From: an uncultured Flavobacteriaceae bacterium
Lineage (GTDB): Bacteria; Bacteroidota; Bacteroidia; Flavobacteriales; Flavobacteriaceae
Direction of reading: 5' to 3'
Assembly (NCBI GenBank): GCA_947494715.1
Contig: CANLWG010000027.1
Location: forward strand, 1 to 33,284
Length of the DNA: 33,284 nt
The first letter of the stretch is position 1, and every line of letters starts with the position of its first letter. The notes under the pieces are model-generated. The model had not been told where the DNA came from. It did not search any database and worked only from the letters and a program-made list of their open reading frames with translations. This document shows positions 1-7,941 of the stretch, piece after piece. Position numbers and translations under genes: made by a program.

Positions 1-68
1 TTAATTTACGGATTTCCGCACTTTGGTAAAAGCAAAAACTGATGTTTATCGGAGTTCTGCAACAGCCA
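1..68 (-). mobile_element. Outer end of an IS1182-like element, continuing left of the window
   Basis: The first 68 bases align without gaps to the reverse complement of the left end of the complete IS1182-type element at 23617-23684, about 50 of 68 positions identical. The terminal part TTCTGCAACAGCCA (55-68) matches both terminal inverted repeats of that element with one or two differences. By this alignment the transposase start codon of the left element would lie a few bases outside the window, reading leftwards. The copy is therefore a diverged relative in the opposite orientation to the one at 23.6 kb. No coding sequence of it is visible here. Confidence 0.75.
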
Positions 69-568
69 CGAACGTTTTACGGGACTATTGAAAATATGTT
101 GTTGTCCATAAAAATCGGGGTTTTGACCCAGTTCTATTTTGCAAACAGGTATTGTTTAGTTCTATTCTTCGTTCTTGAGTCTATTGTTTAAAAATTTCCC
201 CGACTTGATTAATCATAAATATAACCATATCCCTAAAGAAAAAAATCAATTAGAAAAATAAACATTCTGAAGTTTACTTAACATTGAAGTAAATCGAAAT
301 TCACTTAAAAGTTCAATGATACTTATCCTAAATAGGGGTCTACCGACAAGCCGTCTCAAAAGTTGTCACGAGTTAGAAATCACAACGTTTTTTGTTTTCA
401 CAAGGTCGGATTTTAATCCTTGCCAACTTGAATAGTACTTTGTTGCCCTTGGGTGAGAGGAGGTTAGAATCTCACCCTATTCCAATTAAAATAAAACATC
501 GGCTCAAATTAAGTTTATGGGATATTGATTATCTTGTTCTTTAAATGTATTAAGTTGGAGTTTGTTGT
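69..568. other. 500-bp gene-free stretch with two hairpins, leader of the usp gene
   Basis: No convincing gene is seen. Two perfect hairpins stand out. GGATT-TT-AATCC is at 408-419. An 8-bp stem GGGTGAGA (451-458) / TCTCACCC (470-477) has an 11-base loop, about 95 bases before the usp start. The second could be a leader structure or the terminator-like end of a lost gene; no U-run follows it. AT-rich sequence at 180-340 holds several TTAAC/GTTAA-like words but no clear operator. No copy of the GCTAC-N4-GTAGC palindrome is present before usp. Confidence 0.5.
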
Positions 569-1414
569 ATGAAACATGTCTTACTTATAGGAAATTTAGA
601 CGGACACTCGGTTCCATTACTGCGTTATGCTAGTAAATTGTGTAGAGATCTGAAATTACGTTTACACATTCTTAAAATTGAACCAAACAATGACCCATTA
701 TTCCTCTCATCACCCTACTATGTAAACAAATTTGGCATACTTGCGAATCAAGAAGTTTCTTCAAAAAAAAGGGAACTGGAGGGATTTGTTCTGAAAAACA
801 CAAAAGGACTTATCGATTCAAGCTGGATAGCATTCAAATTAATGCGAGGCAATATTGAACCTACCCTCAATTCATTTATTAATGAGGAAAGAATTGATCT
901 AATTATTGCCCGACAAGCCATATTCAAAAAGTATAGGATCGAGGAGAATGAAATTTTTAAAAAAATATTTCTGAATATTGCAGAGGTTCCAACTTTACTT
1001 ATTCCGGAAAATCACTCTTACGAACCTATCGAAAAGTTGGCTTATTTCTTAACTTTCGAACAAGACGACTACGATAATATTCAGTGGATATCGAACAGTT
1101 TCCCTAAATCGACCCACATCGATATCATTCATTTTTCAACGAGACAGGATACCGTGGACCAGCAGAAATGGATCAAGTATTTAAAAGCAGAAATTGGCAT
1201 TACGAATGCTTTTTATGAACGGAAAGAAGAAGTGATTGAGGATTTCATTCGTAAACAGGTTGACACCCTTGATCCTGATTATAACTGTTTAGGACTAACA
1301 ACCCATAAGAGGAATTTTTGGCAGAGAATTTTTGATCCCAGCACGGTACTCGATCTTTTGACAAAAATAGAGACACCTACACTAGTTTTTAAGTATACAT
1401 CGGATAGGAAATAA
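569..1414 (+). CDS. Tandem-domain universal stress protein (UspA family)
   Basis: A 281-residue cytosolic protein with two Usp-type alpha/beta halves: residues 1-146, opening with the beta strand KHVLLIGNLDGHSVPLLRYA and ending in a PTLLIPEN strand, and residues 155-281, ending in TPTLVFKY. The length is typical for Bacteroidota two-domain Usp proteins. The usual ATP-binding signature (G-x2-G-x9-G-S/T) near the C-terminus is not evident, because the equivalent stretch reads GLTTHKRNFWQRIFDPST; nucleotide binding is therefore doubtful. The ATG at 569 has a modest GGAG about 9 bases upstream. The gene stands alone, with mscS converging on it. Such proteins are general stress, persistence and low-oxygen survival factors, often under Crp/Fnr-type control in this phylum. 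The family call is good; the precise role is unknown. Confidence 0.85.
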   Translation: MKHVLLIGNLDGHSVPLLRYASKLCRDLKLRLHILKIEPNNDPLFLSSPYYVNKFGILANQEVSSKKRELEGFVLKNTKGLIDSSWIAFKLMRGNIEPTLNSFINEERIDLIIARQAIFKKYRIEENEIFKKIFLNIAEVPTLLIPENHSYEPIEKLAYFLTFEQDDYDNIQWISNSFPKSTHIDIIHFSTRQDTVDQQKWIKYLKAEIGITNAFYERKEEVIEDFIRKQVDTLDPDYNCLGLTTHKRNFWQRIFDPSTVLDLLTKIETPTLVFKYTSDRK

Positions 1415-1570
1415 AAGGGTAAGCTGCTACTTAGGAGGAATTTGTCAAAAGCTATTCTAATATTTAATCAAACCAAATGTAATCACCTTCTCTTCAATAC
1501 ATGTACTCTAAATAACGACTTCTATTTTAAAAAAAGACATTTTATGGGATTTTGTCGTTTTAAGGTCTCA

Positions 1571-2422
1571 TCATTCACCCTTACTTTTTTCCGCATTTGA
1601 TTTAACATGTAAGTCCAATTGGGGAAAAGGTATAGCGATACCGTTTTTAGCAAATTTTTTATCAATATTTCTACGGATATCGCTTTTTACCTTGTTTATT
1701 CTGAATATATTTTTGCTAAAAAATAAAACTTGAAAATCCAACGATGAATTACCAAAATTCACTAATCGTGCTTCCGTTAATTCCCGGTTCGATATATCCG
1801 GATGTTCAAATGCGCTTTCTTCCAAAACGCGTATAACTAAATCTACATCAGTGCCATAAGCCACCCCAACATCAATTCTAAAACGAGTTTTCTCAGTCTG
1901 ATGGCTCCAATTGATTACTTTATTGGTCGTTATCAAGGAATTCGGGATTATAATAGAAATATCATCTGTATTTAAGGCTTTAGAAGTTCGCAGTCCGATA
2001 CTTTGAATTTTTACCACATCGCCATCTATTTGTAAGACATCCTCAATTCTTATGGATTTTTCCGAAAGTAGGATTATACCAGAAACGACATCATTAAATG
2101 TTTGCTGTAATCCTAAGCCTATCCCAACAAGTAAGGCAGCCGACCCCGCTATTAATACCGTTACCTTAATGCCGATAGTTTCTAAAATAAAGCCAATTGC
2201 AATTACCCATATTAAATACTTAATGATTTGAAATAAAGCATAAACATTCCCCTTGCCAATCTTTTTAAGCTTATTTGTACGAAAAAGTGTTTTTTTAATT
2301 GACCACAATATAAATTTGGTAATTAGAAAAATAATTAAAATTGTCACGAGTGTATAAACCCGTATAGTGTATCCTCCAATACTAAGTAATTCAAATTCCA
2401 AAAATGCTCTTAATGTTTCCAT
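1571..2422 (-). CDS. Small-conductance mechanosensitive channel (MscS family)
   Basis: The 283-residue inner-membrane channel opens under hypo-osmotic tension and releases solutes. Three membrane segments are visible at about residues 23-42, 64-84 and 90-116. The third carries the Gly/Ala-rich pore helix (IAGSAALLVGIGLGLQ) followed by the conserved FNDVVSGIILLSE turn. The beta domain follows with IRIEDVLQIDGDVVKIQSIGLRTS and the IIIPNSLI motif, then the alpha/beta C-terminal domain. The frame is open upstream to a TTG at 2446, but the ATG at 2422 (METLRAF) is preferred. It is the short MscS class without an N-terminal periplasmic extension. It converges on usp and has its own upstream region with a degenerate copy of the local palindrome 53-66 bases before the start. 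Confidence 0.9.
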   Translation of the reverse strand: METLRAFLEFELLSIGGYTIRVYTLVTILIIFLITKFILWSIKKTLFRTNKLKKIGKGNVYALFQIIKYLIWVIAIGFILETIGIKVTVLIAGSAALLVGIGLGLQQTFNDVVSGIILLSEKSIRIEDVLQIDGDVVKIQSIGLRTSKALNTDDISIIIPNSLITTNKVINWSHQTEKTRFRIDVGVAYGTDVDLVIRVLEESAFEHPDISNRELTEARLVNFGNSSLDFQVLFFSKNIFRINKVKSDIRRNIDKKFAKNGIAIPFPQLDLHVKSNAEKSKGE

Positions 2423-2474
2423 GTCTTTTTGTATTATGTGACGCAATGATTAGTCCAAGATCAGCCTGTGGGTT

Positions 2475-2488
2475 GCCTGTTAAGTAGG
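2475..2488. promoter_or_regulatory. Degenerate copy of the GCTAC-N4-GTAGC palindrome before mscS
   Basis: GCCTGTTAAGTAGG matches GCTACTTAAGTAGC at 10 of 14 positions, with a perfect right half TTAAGTAG. It is 53 bases upstream of the mscS ATG. It may be a weak or decayed site; on its own it would not be called. Confidence 0.3.
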
Positions 2489-2574
2489 TTCTCAAATCTT
2501 CCTAAATTAAAGTATATAAACAACGGGGTCAGCTGTTCGATCCTAATTATATTCTTGAAAATTATTAAGAATAA

Positions 2575-2709
2575 CTAAAAGAATAGAAGTTCAATTCCCG
2601 TCCTAAAGGACAAATCATCAGGTGCTAGACCAACATGTTCTTTGCGTTTTTGTACAAATCTTGCCATAGTTTTGGGCTGTTTGAAAATTTTATTGGTGCT
2701 GAAACCCAT
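2575..2709 (-). pseudogene. Truncated N-terminus of a CorA-like Mg/Co transporter (remnant)
   Basis: A 44-residue frame starts at the ATG at 2709 and stops at 2575. It reads as a CorA N-terminal segment: basic start, then KRKEHVGLAPDDLSFR, which resembles the KR.K..GL.PD.L.FRG opening of Bacteroidota CorA proteins. It then hits a stop where CorA should continue into its large cytosolic domain. No further CorA sequence is seen between 2447 and 2575. I infer a deletion remnant between mscS and the aspartoacylase gene. It could instead be an unrelated small protein; the similarity is from memory of the family, not a search. Confidence 0.4.
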
Positions 2710-2761
2710 CTTCTTTTGCTTTAGAATAATTGCTTGAAACTAGTCTCTGCATATAGAAACC

Positions 2762-3727
2762 CTATTCTCTTGAAACATGAAAAATACCATCGCCTTGATT
2801 GACGATAGGGGATTGATTGATACATATAACATAGCCAGGGAACAAGGCTTTTATATTTCTTTCAAAATAGCCAAAAGGATCGGAGATACTGCCAAGAACA
2901 TCCCCCTTATTTACCTTACTTCCTAACCGGACCTTTGGATGTAACATGCCCGAGTATTTGGCTCGGACCCAACTTGATCGCTGTACGATTTTAGGTTTCA
3001 TGATCTTGCTCTCCAGCGCCTCTAGCTCTTCACTAAAATCCCGCATGCCTAGATGCTGCATTACACGGAGTGCTCCGGCAACTCCAGCCCTTGATACTTT
3101 GTTATCTATATCTAAAGATTTTCCGCCTTCGAAAAGTAATACTTTTTTATTGAGCTTATGCATGGTCTGTCGAAGGGATTTATCCCTGTGCTCCCTTTGA
3201 ATTACAAATCGTGTGCCGAACACTTTGGCTAACTTTAGGCTCTCCTTATCCCCTTCATTTATTCTTATTTGGGGGATATTAAATCGGCCATCCCCGCCTG
3301 TATGGTAATCAATACAATAGTCTATCAAAGGGGCAATCTCCTTTACAATATGATAAGCAAATCTGCTTGCGAGTGAACCCCGCGGACTTCCCGGAAATAC
3401 CCTATTTAAATCCCTGCCATCCGGAAATTGTCTTTTTTGATTTAAAAAGCCAAATACATTCACCACGGGTATGCAAATAACCATCCCGCATTCTGGTTTA
3501 TTATATTTGTTGGATATCAACTGGCGTACGATTTCGATACCGTTTATTTCATTGCCATGAATGCCTGCAGTGATTAACAAAGTAGGGCCATCTTTTTTGG
3601 CTCTTTCCACAATGATCGGCACCTGAATTTTGGTTCTGGTATGTAATTTGGCGATGTCCAAATTGAGTTGTACCCCTTTTCCATTGGAAATGGCATGCCC
3701 AAGTACCTCAATTTTTTCACTCTGCAT
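2762..3727 (-). CDS. Succinylglutamate desuccinylase / aspartoacylase-family zinc hydrolase linked to RimK
   Basis: A 321-residue M14-like zinc carboxypeptidase-fold enzyme of the AstE/AspA group, hydrolysing an N-acyl or isopeptide-like amide. Zinc ligands are visible as H57-x2-E60 in GIHGNE and H142 in DYHTGG. The [10 protein letters not shown] substrate loop lies at 104-113 and the catalytic glutamate is E200 in LLFEGG. The C-terminal part (about 245-321) is a lipoyl/barrel-sandwich-like domain, with motifs such as [20 protein letters not shown]. The start is ATG 3727; a TTG at 3736 lies further upstream. It overlaps the rimK stop by 11 bases, so it is translationally coupled to rimK. Enzymes of this family are repeatedly encoded beside rimK, and a role in trimming or removing RimK-added glutamates is a reasonable inference. 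Its substrate is unproven. Confidence 0.88.
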   Translation of the reverse strand: MQSEKIEVLGHAISNGKGVQLNLDIAKLHTRTKIQVPIIVERAKKDGPTLLITAGIHGNEINGIEIVRQLISNKYNKPECGMVICIPVVNVFGFLNQKRQFPDGRDLNRVFPGSPRGSLASRFAYHIVKEIAPLIDYCIDYHTGGDGRFNIPQIRINEGDKESLKLAKVFGTRFVIQREHRDKSLRQTMHKLNKKVLLFEGGKSLDIDNKVSRAGVAGALRVMQHLGMRDFSEELEALESKIMKPKIVQRSSWVRAKYSGMLHPKVRLGSKVNKGDVLGSISDPFGYFERNIKALFPGYVICINQSPIVNQGDGIFHVSRE

Positions 3728-4592
3728 TTCTTTCAACGTATTTAATTATTTGTCCAGCGATATCTTTTCCAGTAGCGGCCTCGATGCCTTCCAAGCCTGG
3801 TGAAGAATTTACTTCTAAGATTAGAGGACCTCTTGCCGATTGCAATAGATCTACTCCGGCAACCCCAAGACCCATGGCTTTGGCTGCTTTGATGGCAGCA
3901 TTCTCCTCTTCATCACTAAGTTCGATAACGTCCGCGGTTCCCCCCCGATGGAGATTTGAGCGAAACTCTCCCTCCTTGCCCTGCCGCTTCATGGAGCCTA
4001 CTACGACGCCATCTACTACAAACGCCCTCAGATCTGCACCTTTGGCTTCCTTTATAAATTCCTGTACGATTACACGTGCCTGTAATCCGTTAAAAGCTTC
4101 GAGGATTGATTCTGCCGAATTTCGATTATCTGCTAGCACAACACCTAGGCCTTGGGTTCCTTCCAATAATTTAATGACTACGGGAGCTCCTCCTGCCTTT
4201 TCAATAATCGCACTTACATTTTTAGAGTAGTTGCTAAAAACGGTCTTTGGCAATCCAAGTCCTGCCCTGGACAAAATTTGAAGGCTTCTTAATTTATCCC
4301 GAGAACGAACTAAGGCCTGGGACTCGACGGCCGAAAAAACCTTCATCATCTCAAACTGTCTTACAACGGCCGTGCCATAAAAGGTAATGGAAGAACCAAT
4401 ACGGGGAATAACGCCGTCAACCCCTTCTATTTCTTGACCTTTATAAATAAGTCCAGGTTTTTTTCTTTCAATTATCAGGTCGCATTTCGAATGATCTATA
4501 ACCAACATTTGGTGACCTTTCTTGGTGCCGGCCTCCATAAGGCGTCTGGTGGAATACAAATTTGGATTTTGGGAAAGAATGACAATTTTCAT
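3717..4592 (-). CDS. rimK: RimK, ribosomal protein S6:glutamate ligase (ATP-grasp)
   Basis: The 291-residue cytosolic ATP-grasp ligase adds glutamates to the C-terminus of ribosomal protein S6, and in some species makes poly-alpha-glutamate. It closely follows E. coli RimK along its length: MKI.ILS start, [21 protein letters not shown] (62-82), RDKLRS (98-103), the ATP loop [11 protein letters not shown] (144-154), RSNLHRGG (211-218) and the Mg site [13 protein letters not shown] (259-271). It ends at the usual core length without the C-terminal tail of the E. coli enzyme. It is the first gene of a two-gene unit with the aspartoacylase-like gene. A perfect 12-bp CTACTTAAGTAG palindrome lies 128 bases before its ATG. 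Confidence 0.93.
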   Translation of the reverse strand: MKIVILSQNPNLYSTRRLMEAGTKKGHQMLVIDHSKCDLIIERKKPGLIYKGQEIEGVDGVIPRIGSSITFYGTAVVRQFEMMKVFSAVESQALVRSRDKLRSLQILSRAGLGLPKTVFSNYSKNVSAIIEKAGGAPVVIKLLEGTQGLGVVLADNRNSAESILEAFNGLQARVIVQEFIKEAKGADLRAFVVDGVVVGSMKRQGKEGEFRSNLHRGGTADVIELSDEEENAAIKAAKAMGLGVAGVDLLQSARGPLILEVNSSPGLEGIEAATGKDIAGQIIKYVERNAE

Positions 4593-4719
4593 ATGTAAAA
4601 GTTTTAACCCGGAGTTGGGACGCTACGTTGAGTTGAAATGCGGTCTATTCGCTAACGAAGCGATATAATACGAACAGAGATTAATATCTTATATTAAGAT
4701 TTATGGTTGTAAACAGCAA

Positions 4720-4731
4720 CTACTTAAGTAG
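4720..4731. promoter_or_regulatory. Candidate Crp/Fnr-type operator (CTACTTAAGTAG) before rimK
   Basis: CTACTTAAGTAG is a perfect 12-bp palindrome in the 168-bp gap between rimK and the CNNM-like gene. Only rimK (start at 4592, minus strand) has its promoter here. It matches the 14-bp consensus at 13 positions. Confidence 0.6.
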
Positions 4732-4760
4732 CTTACAAAGCCATTTTCTTATAATAGCTT

Positions 4761-5794
4761 TTAAAAGACTTCAAAAACCAGTTGCCATTCTTTCAGGATG
4801 TCCGGTATGGCTAGTTCTGAAGCAAGCTGTTGCATATCATCAGTTTCATCTAACTCATCAACAATTTCCAACCTGATAATTTCTTCGATAACGTCCTCCA
4901 AAGTGGCTATCCCTGTAAAAGTGCCAAAAGAGTCATATACAGTTGCTATGTGAATTTTTGCTTTAATAAAGTGATTCATCAGATTATCCAATAACATGGC
5001 ATCATTCACCGCGATTGGTTTTTTATTAGTCAAAATATCACCCACAGTATTCGTTTCTGTGAAAACTCCTATAAGGTCTTTTGCATTCAGTGTCCCTATG
5101 ATATTGTCCTCTTTTGAATCGTAAATTGGTATTCTAGTGAAGCCCTTATCCCTTATTTCCAGTAATTTAGATTTATCTAGAATGGTATTCTTATCTAACG
5201 TGTAAAGCACGGTTTTTGGGGTCATAATTTTTTTTACGGTAGTCTCCGAAAACGAGAGGGCTCCTAATAATATGCGTTCTTCATCCTTATCAAGATCTGC
5301 GTCTTTGCCTTTTCCATGGTCTTTGATGATTTCTTTAATTTCCTTTTTACTCCATAAGGTTTGCAATTCTTCTCCTAGAAGTTTATCCAATGCAAGGGAC
5401 AAAGGATATGCAATGGGATACATTAAAAAAATAAAAATTTTGACCAGCCATACCGTTTTGGAACCTAGGGTAAGTGCATGGCGAGAAAAAAATCCTGTGG
5501 TAAAATTTCCCAAAAAATCACAATTAGTACGGTAGATATAATACCGGCTATCAAACCACTTGTGATTTCCCCAAGGAATATAGCAGCGGCCGAGTTTACT
5601 GCTACATTCCCAACCAATAAGGTACATAGCAGAAGATTACCCCGTTTACGAATTGGATAGACTTTTTTAGCGCGAACATCACCAAGCTTGATTTTACGTT
5701 TTAGGCCGGTTAGATTCAAGCTGAAAAAGCCAAGTGTTAAACCGCTAAAGCAGCCTGATAGGATTACTAAGCTGAGGACAATTAAATATTCCAT
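4761..5794 (-). CDS. CNNM/HlyC-CorC-like DUF21-CBS membrane transporter, split by a -1 frameshift
   Basis: The two halves join into a protein of 344 residues. The first half (from ATG 5794) is a DUF21/CNNM transmembrane domain, with a signal-like first helix, GCFSGLTLGFFSLN, LLVGNVAVNSAAAIFLGE and IFWEILPQ. The second half starts in another frame with SRHALTLGSKT. It holds the last membrane helix (about 112-137), the MTPK linker and two CBS domains, which end in GIATLEDVIEEII..EIVDELD. The CorC_HlyC C-terminal domain is absent. The join is at a run of seven T on the coding strand (5486-5492), in frame as T TTT TTT. A one-base slip back at that site restores the family sequence exactly; otherwise it is a one-base deletion or sequencing error. 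Family members export Mg or other divalent cations. The unshifted product would stop six codons later. Confidence 0.8.
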
Positions 5795-6002
5795 TCAGAG
5801 CGCTACTATTTTTTATTTAGATGAAGGTTTTGCCGAAAAATGTCTTAGTAATAATTTTATATGCCTTTTTTAGACAGCAGGTTTTCAGCGTTTTTCGCTT
5901 TATACATATAATCCGTTTATTCAAGAAATCTATCCCTTGTTAAGGATTGCCTATAAGAAGCGATTCAGCGACAGTAAACTAATTTTTGAAGATGTTAAAA
6001 AA

Positions 6003-6425
6003 TTACTTGTCAAGCAAATACTGGTAATCTTCAAATGAAAGACCTCCACCAAAAATCTGAACTGATTTTTGAATTACCATGTTAGCCTTTACTGGGGTAC
6101 AACCAAGCCCTACAGCATACTTTCGAATTAAGCTTTCCTCCACAGCATCAATGTAATGATCCGCATAGATAATTTTAAAAAGGTCGTAGATATGTTGAAG
6201 TTGTTCTTCCCTTGTATTTGGAAGATTTACCGGGTGCTTTTCAGGGTTTTTGAGAATGTATTCATATTCCTCATCTGAAATATCAAGTTTACTTGCAAAC
6301 CGCAGAATGCTGGCTTCCTCTTTTTCATTGATTTCCCCATCACTTAAGGCAATGCAGACGATGGCAGAAAAGTGTGCTACATTTTTTCTGTGTTCCGATG
6401 ATTCGAGCAAATCTCTAAAAGACAT
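6003..6425 (-). CDS. TerB-like tellurite-resistance / stress protein
   Basis: A 140-residue soluble all-helical protein of the TerB/DjlA-N superfamily. It shows the paired acidic helical repeats of the family: ALSDGEINEKEEASILRFA at about 27-45, and IYADHYIDAVEESLIRKYA at about 89-107. The second repeat carries the acidic loop presumed to bind metal. There is no signal peptide or membrane segment. It is divergent from the zinc-ribbon metallopeptidase gene. The intergenic region holds a GTAC-type palindrome centred 58 bases from its ATG, with TACTTTTA 33 bases closer. The molecular role of stand-alone TerB proteins is not settled; links are to metal and envelope stress. Confidence 0.8.
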   Translation of the reverse strand: MSFRDLLESSEHRKNVAHFSAIVCIALSDGEINEKEEASILRFASKLDISDEEYEYILKNPEKHPVNLPNTREEQLQHIYDLFKIIYADHYIDAVEESLIRKYAVGLGCTPVKANMVIQKSVQIFGGGLSFEDYQYLLDK

Positions 6426-6445
6426 TTTATGTTTTAAACGGTATA

Positions 6446-6487
6446 TAAAAGTAGACCGAAAGTATCGTCAAGTCCATTACTTAAGTA
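6446..6487 (-). promoter_or_regulatory. Candidate promoter of the TerB-like gene: palindrome plus TACTTTTA box
   Basis: ATTACTTAAGTAGC (core palindrome TACTTAAGTA at 6478-6487) lies in the divergent region between the TerB-like gene and the metallopeptidase gene. Reading towards TerB, the octamer TACTTTTA (complement of 6446-6453), a variant of the Bacteroidota -7 box TAnnTTTG, is centred 33 bases downstream of the palindrome centre. The same octamer is at the same distance from the palindrome near 15.0 kb. This is the spacing expected for an activator bound around -40. The site may also serve the rightward gene. Confidence 0.5.
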
Positions 6488-6610
6488 GCACAGATCATAA
6501 TATTTTTAAAACTTGTAAATCCCTAGAGAATATGCACCATCTTTGCTTAAGAGAAACAAACGATAGTATTTTCGTTATTAATTCAGTCGATGATTCTAAG
6601 GTAAAAATGT

Positions 6611-7666
6611 ATGAAAGTTTTTGAATGCGGTCATTGTAAGCATGCCTTATTTTTCGAGAATGATATATGTGAAAATTGTGGTCATGTCTGTGGTTATCGA
6701 GACGATGACCGTAAAATGTTGACTTTTGACACCCAAAGTACAGCGCTGATTTCTGATCGCGAAAAAATTGAATATAAATACTGTAAAAACAAAAATTATG
6801 GCGTTTGTAACTGGCTGCTGAAAAAGGACTATGATCATGATTATTGTAGAGCTTGTCAGCTCAATCGTACCATACCCAATCTTTCCGATAAGAAGAATTT
6901 TCCAAAATGGCAAAATTTGGAAGTAGCCAAGCATAGGCTCATCTATCAACTTCAAAAAATAGGATTGGATATTCCAAGCAAATTGGTCAATAAGGAGGGG
7001 TTGTGTTTTGATTTTATTGTTAAAATGGACAACTCTAAAATCATGACCGGTCATGCCAATGGGGTCATCACCATACTATTGCGAGAAGCAGACCCCGTTT
7101 TTAGAGAGCAGATAAGAGAAGAGTTGCACGAGCCTTACCGTACACTAATCGGGCACCTTAGGCATGAAGTAGGCCACTATTTCTGGGACCGATTGGTTTT
7201 CAATAACCAGAATATCCTATCGGAATTTAGAACCATCTTTGGGAATGAAGAGGCAAACTACGCTGATGCATTGCAAGACTACTATGAGCACGGTGCGCCA
7301 GCCAACTGGCAAGACGAGTTCATTAGCGCCTACGCCACATCGCACCCATGGGAAGATTGGGCCGAGACCTGGGCCCATTATCTGCACATTATGGATATGG
7401 TAGAAACCGCCCATTTTTTTCGTTTAAGGGTAAACCCGGCAGATATTTCGAAAAATATGAAGACAAAAGTAACACTTGACCCATATAGGATAAAAGACTT
7501 TCAAACAATAATCGATACCTGCGTACCCTTGTCTTTTGCGGTTAACAGTATAAATCGGGCCATGGGTATTCCCGACGTTTACCCGTTCGTTATCAATCGA
7601 AAAGTGGTAGAGAAAATGACCTTCATTCACGAATTGCTTTTACCGAAACGCTGTATCGAAAATTGA
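6611..7666 (+). CDS. Zinc-ribbon putative zinc metallopeptidase of the CP-ATP-grasp neighbourhood
   Basis: A 351-residue cytosolic protein. An N-terminal zinc-ribbon holds CxxC pairs at C6/C9 and C20/C23, with further cysteines at 58, 66, 79 and 82. A metallopeptidase domain follows with HEVGH at 185-189 and D193 in an HExxHxxxD arrangement, then HPWEDWAETWAHYLHI at 245-260. This matches the putative zinc-binding metallopeptidase family (zinc-ribbon_6 plus Peptidase_Mx). The family is commonly encoded with circularly permuted ATP-grasp, alpha-E and transglutaminase genes, as here. The next gene starts 275 bases on with its own candidate operator, so they may be separate transcripts. The peptide substrate is unknown; an amidoligase product is the natural guess. 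Confidence 0.85.
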   Translation: MKVFECGHCKHALFFENDICENCGHVCGYRDDDRKMLTFDTQSTALISDREKIEYKYCKNKNYGVCNWLLKKDYDHDYCRACQLNRTIPNLSDKKNFPKWQNLEVAKHRLIYQLQKIGLDIPSKLVNKEGLCFDFIVKMDNSKIMTGHANGVITILLREADPVFREQIREELHEPYRTLIGHLRHEVGHYFWDRLVFNNQNILSEFRTIFGNEEANYADALQDYYEHGAPANWQDEFISAYATSHPWEDWAETWAHYLHIMDMVETAHFFRLRVNPADISKNMKTKVTLDPYRIKDFQTIIDTCVPLSFAVNSINRAMGIPDVYPFVINRKVVEKMTFIHELLLPKRCIEN

Positions 7667-7761
7667 AATTTTATCCGATACTGCCATTCCAGAGATTCAT
7701 AAATTCAGAAATTGGATTTCAACGTGAAAGCCAAACTAATACGTTCCGATTTCGCAGATAG

Positions 7762-7773
7762 CTACCTAGGTAG
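7762..7773. promoter_or_regulatory. Candidate operator CTACCTAGGTAG before the CP-ATP-grasp operon
   Basis: A perfect 12-bp palindrome, CTACCTAGGTAG (GCTACCTAGGTAGT in context, 7761-7774), lies 169 bases before the ATP-grasp ATG. The centre changes from TTAA to CTAG while symmetry is kept, as expected of a binding site under dyad constraint. No good -7 box is seen at the expected spacing. Confidence 0.55.
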
Positions 7774-7941
7774 TAGATAAAGTCAACTAAACGGGCGATA
7801 TTACAGGAAATCGTAAAATACTTAGGCTGGAATTCAAGATTTCACCATTTTTATTCTGAAGAGGGCCGCACGATACATAATAAATTAATTAGAAGTATAT
7901 TTAAAAGGATTGACAATCCAATAATTTAGAAAACCACGACT

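Noticed and set aside
451-483. tRNA 3'-end-like string (GGTTAGAATCTCACCC then TTCCA)
   Set aside because: No matching acceptor 5' strand, D-arm or anticodon arm exists upstream, and the T-loop would be 13 bases. It is better described as a simple hairpin.
1426-1438. GCTACTTAGGAGG after usp as another operator copy
   Set aside because: Only the left arm and centre match, symmetry is lost, and no promoter is expected between two converging genes.
2600-2611. GTCCT-AA-AGGAC as a terminator
   Set aside because: A two-base loop and 5-bp stem without a T-run, and it lies inside the CorA-like remnant frame.
2946-4230. Plus-strand frames opposite the aspartoacylase and rimK genes
   Set aside because: They are antisense shadows of strongly conserved genes, with Ser/Pro/Arg-rich composition.
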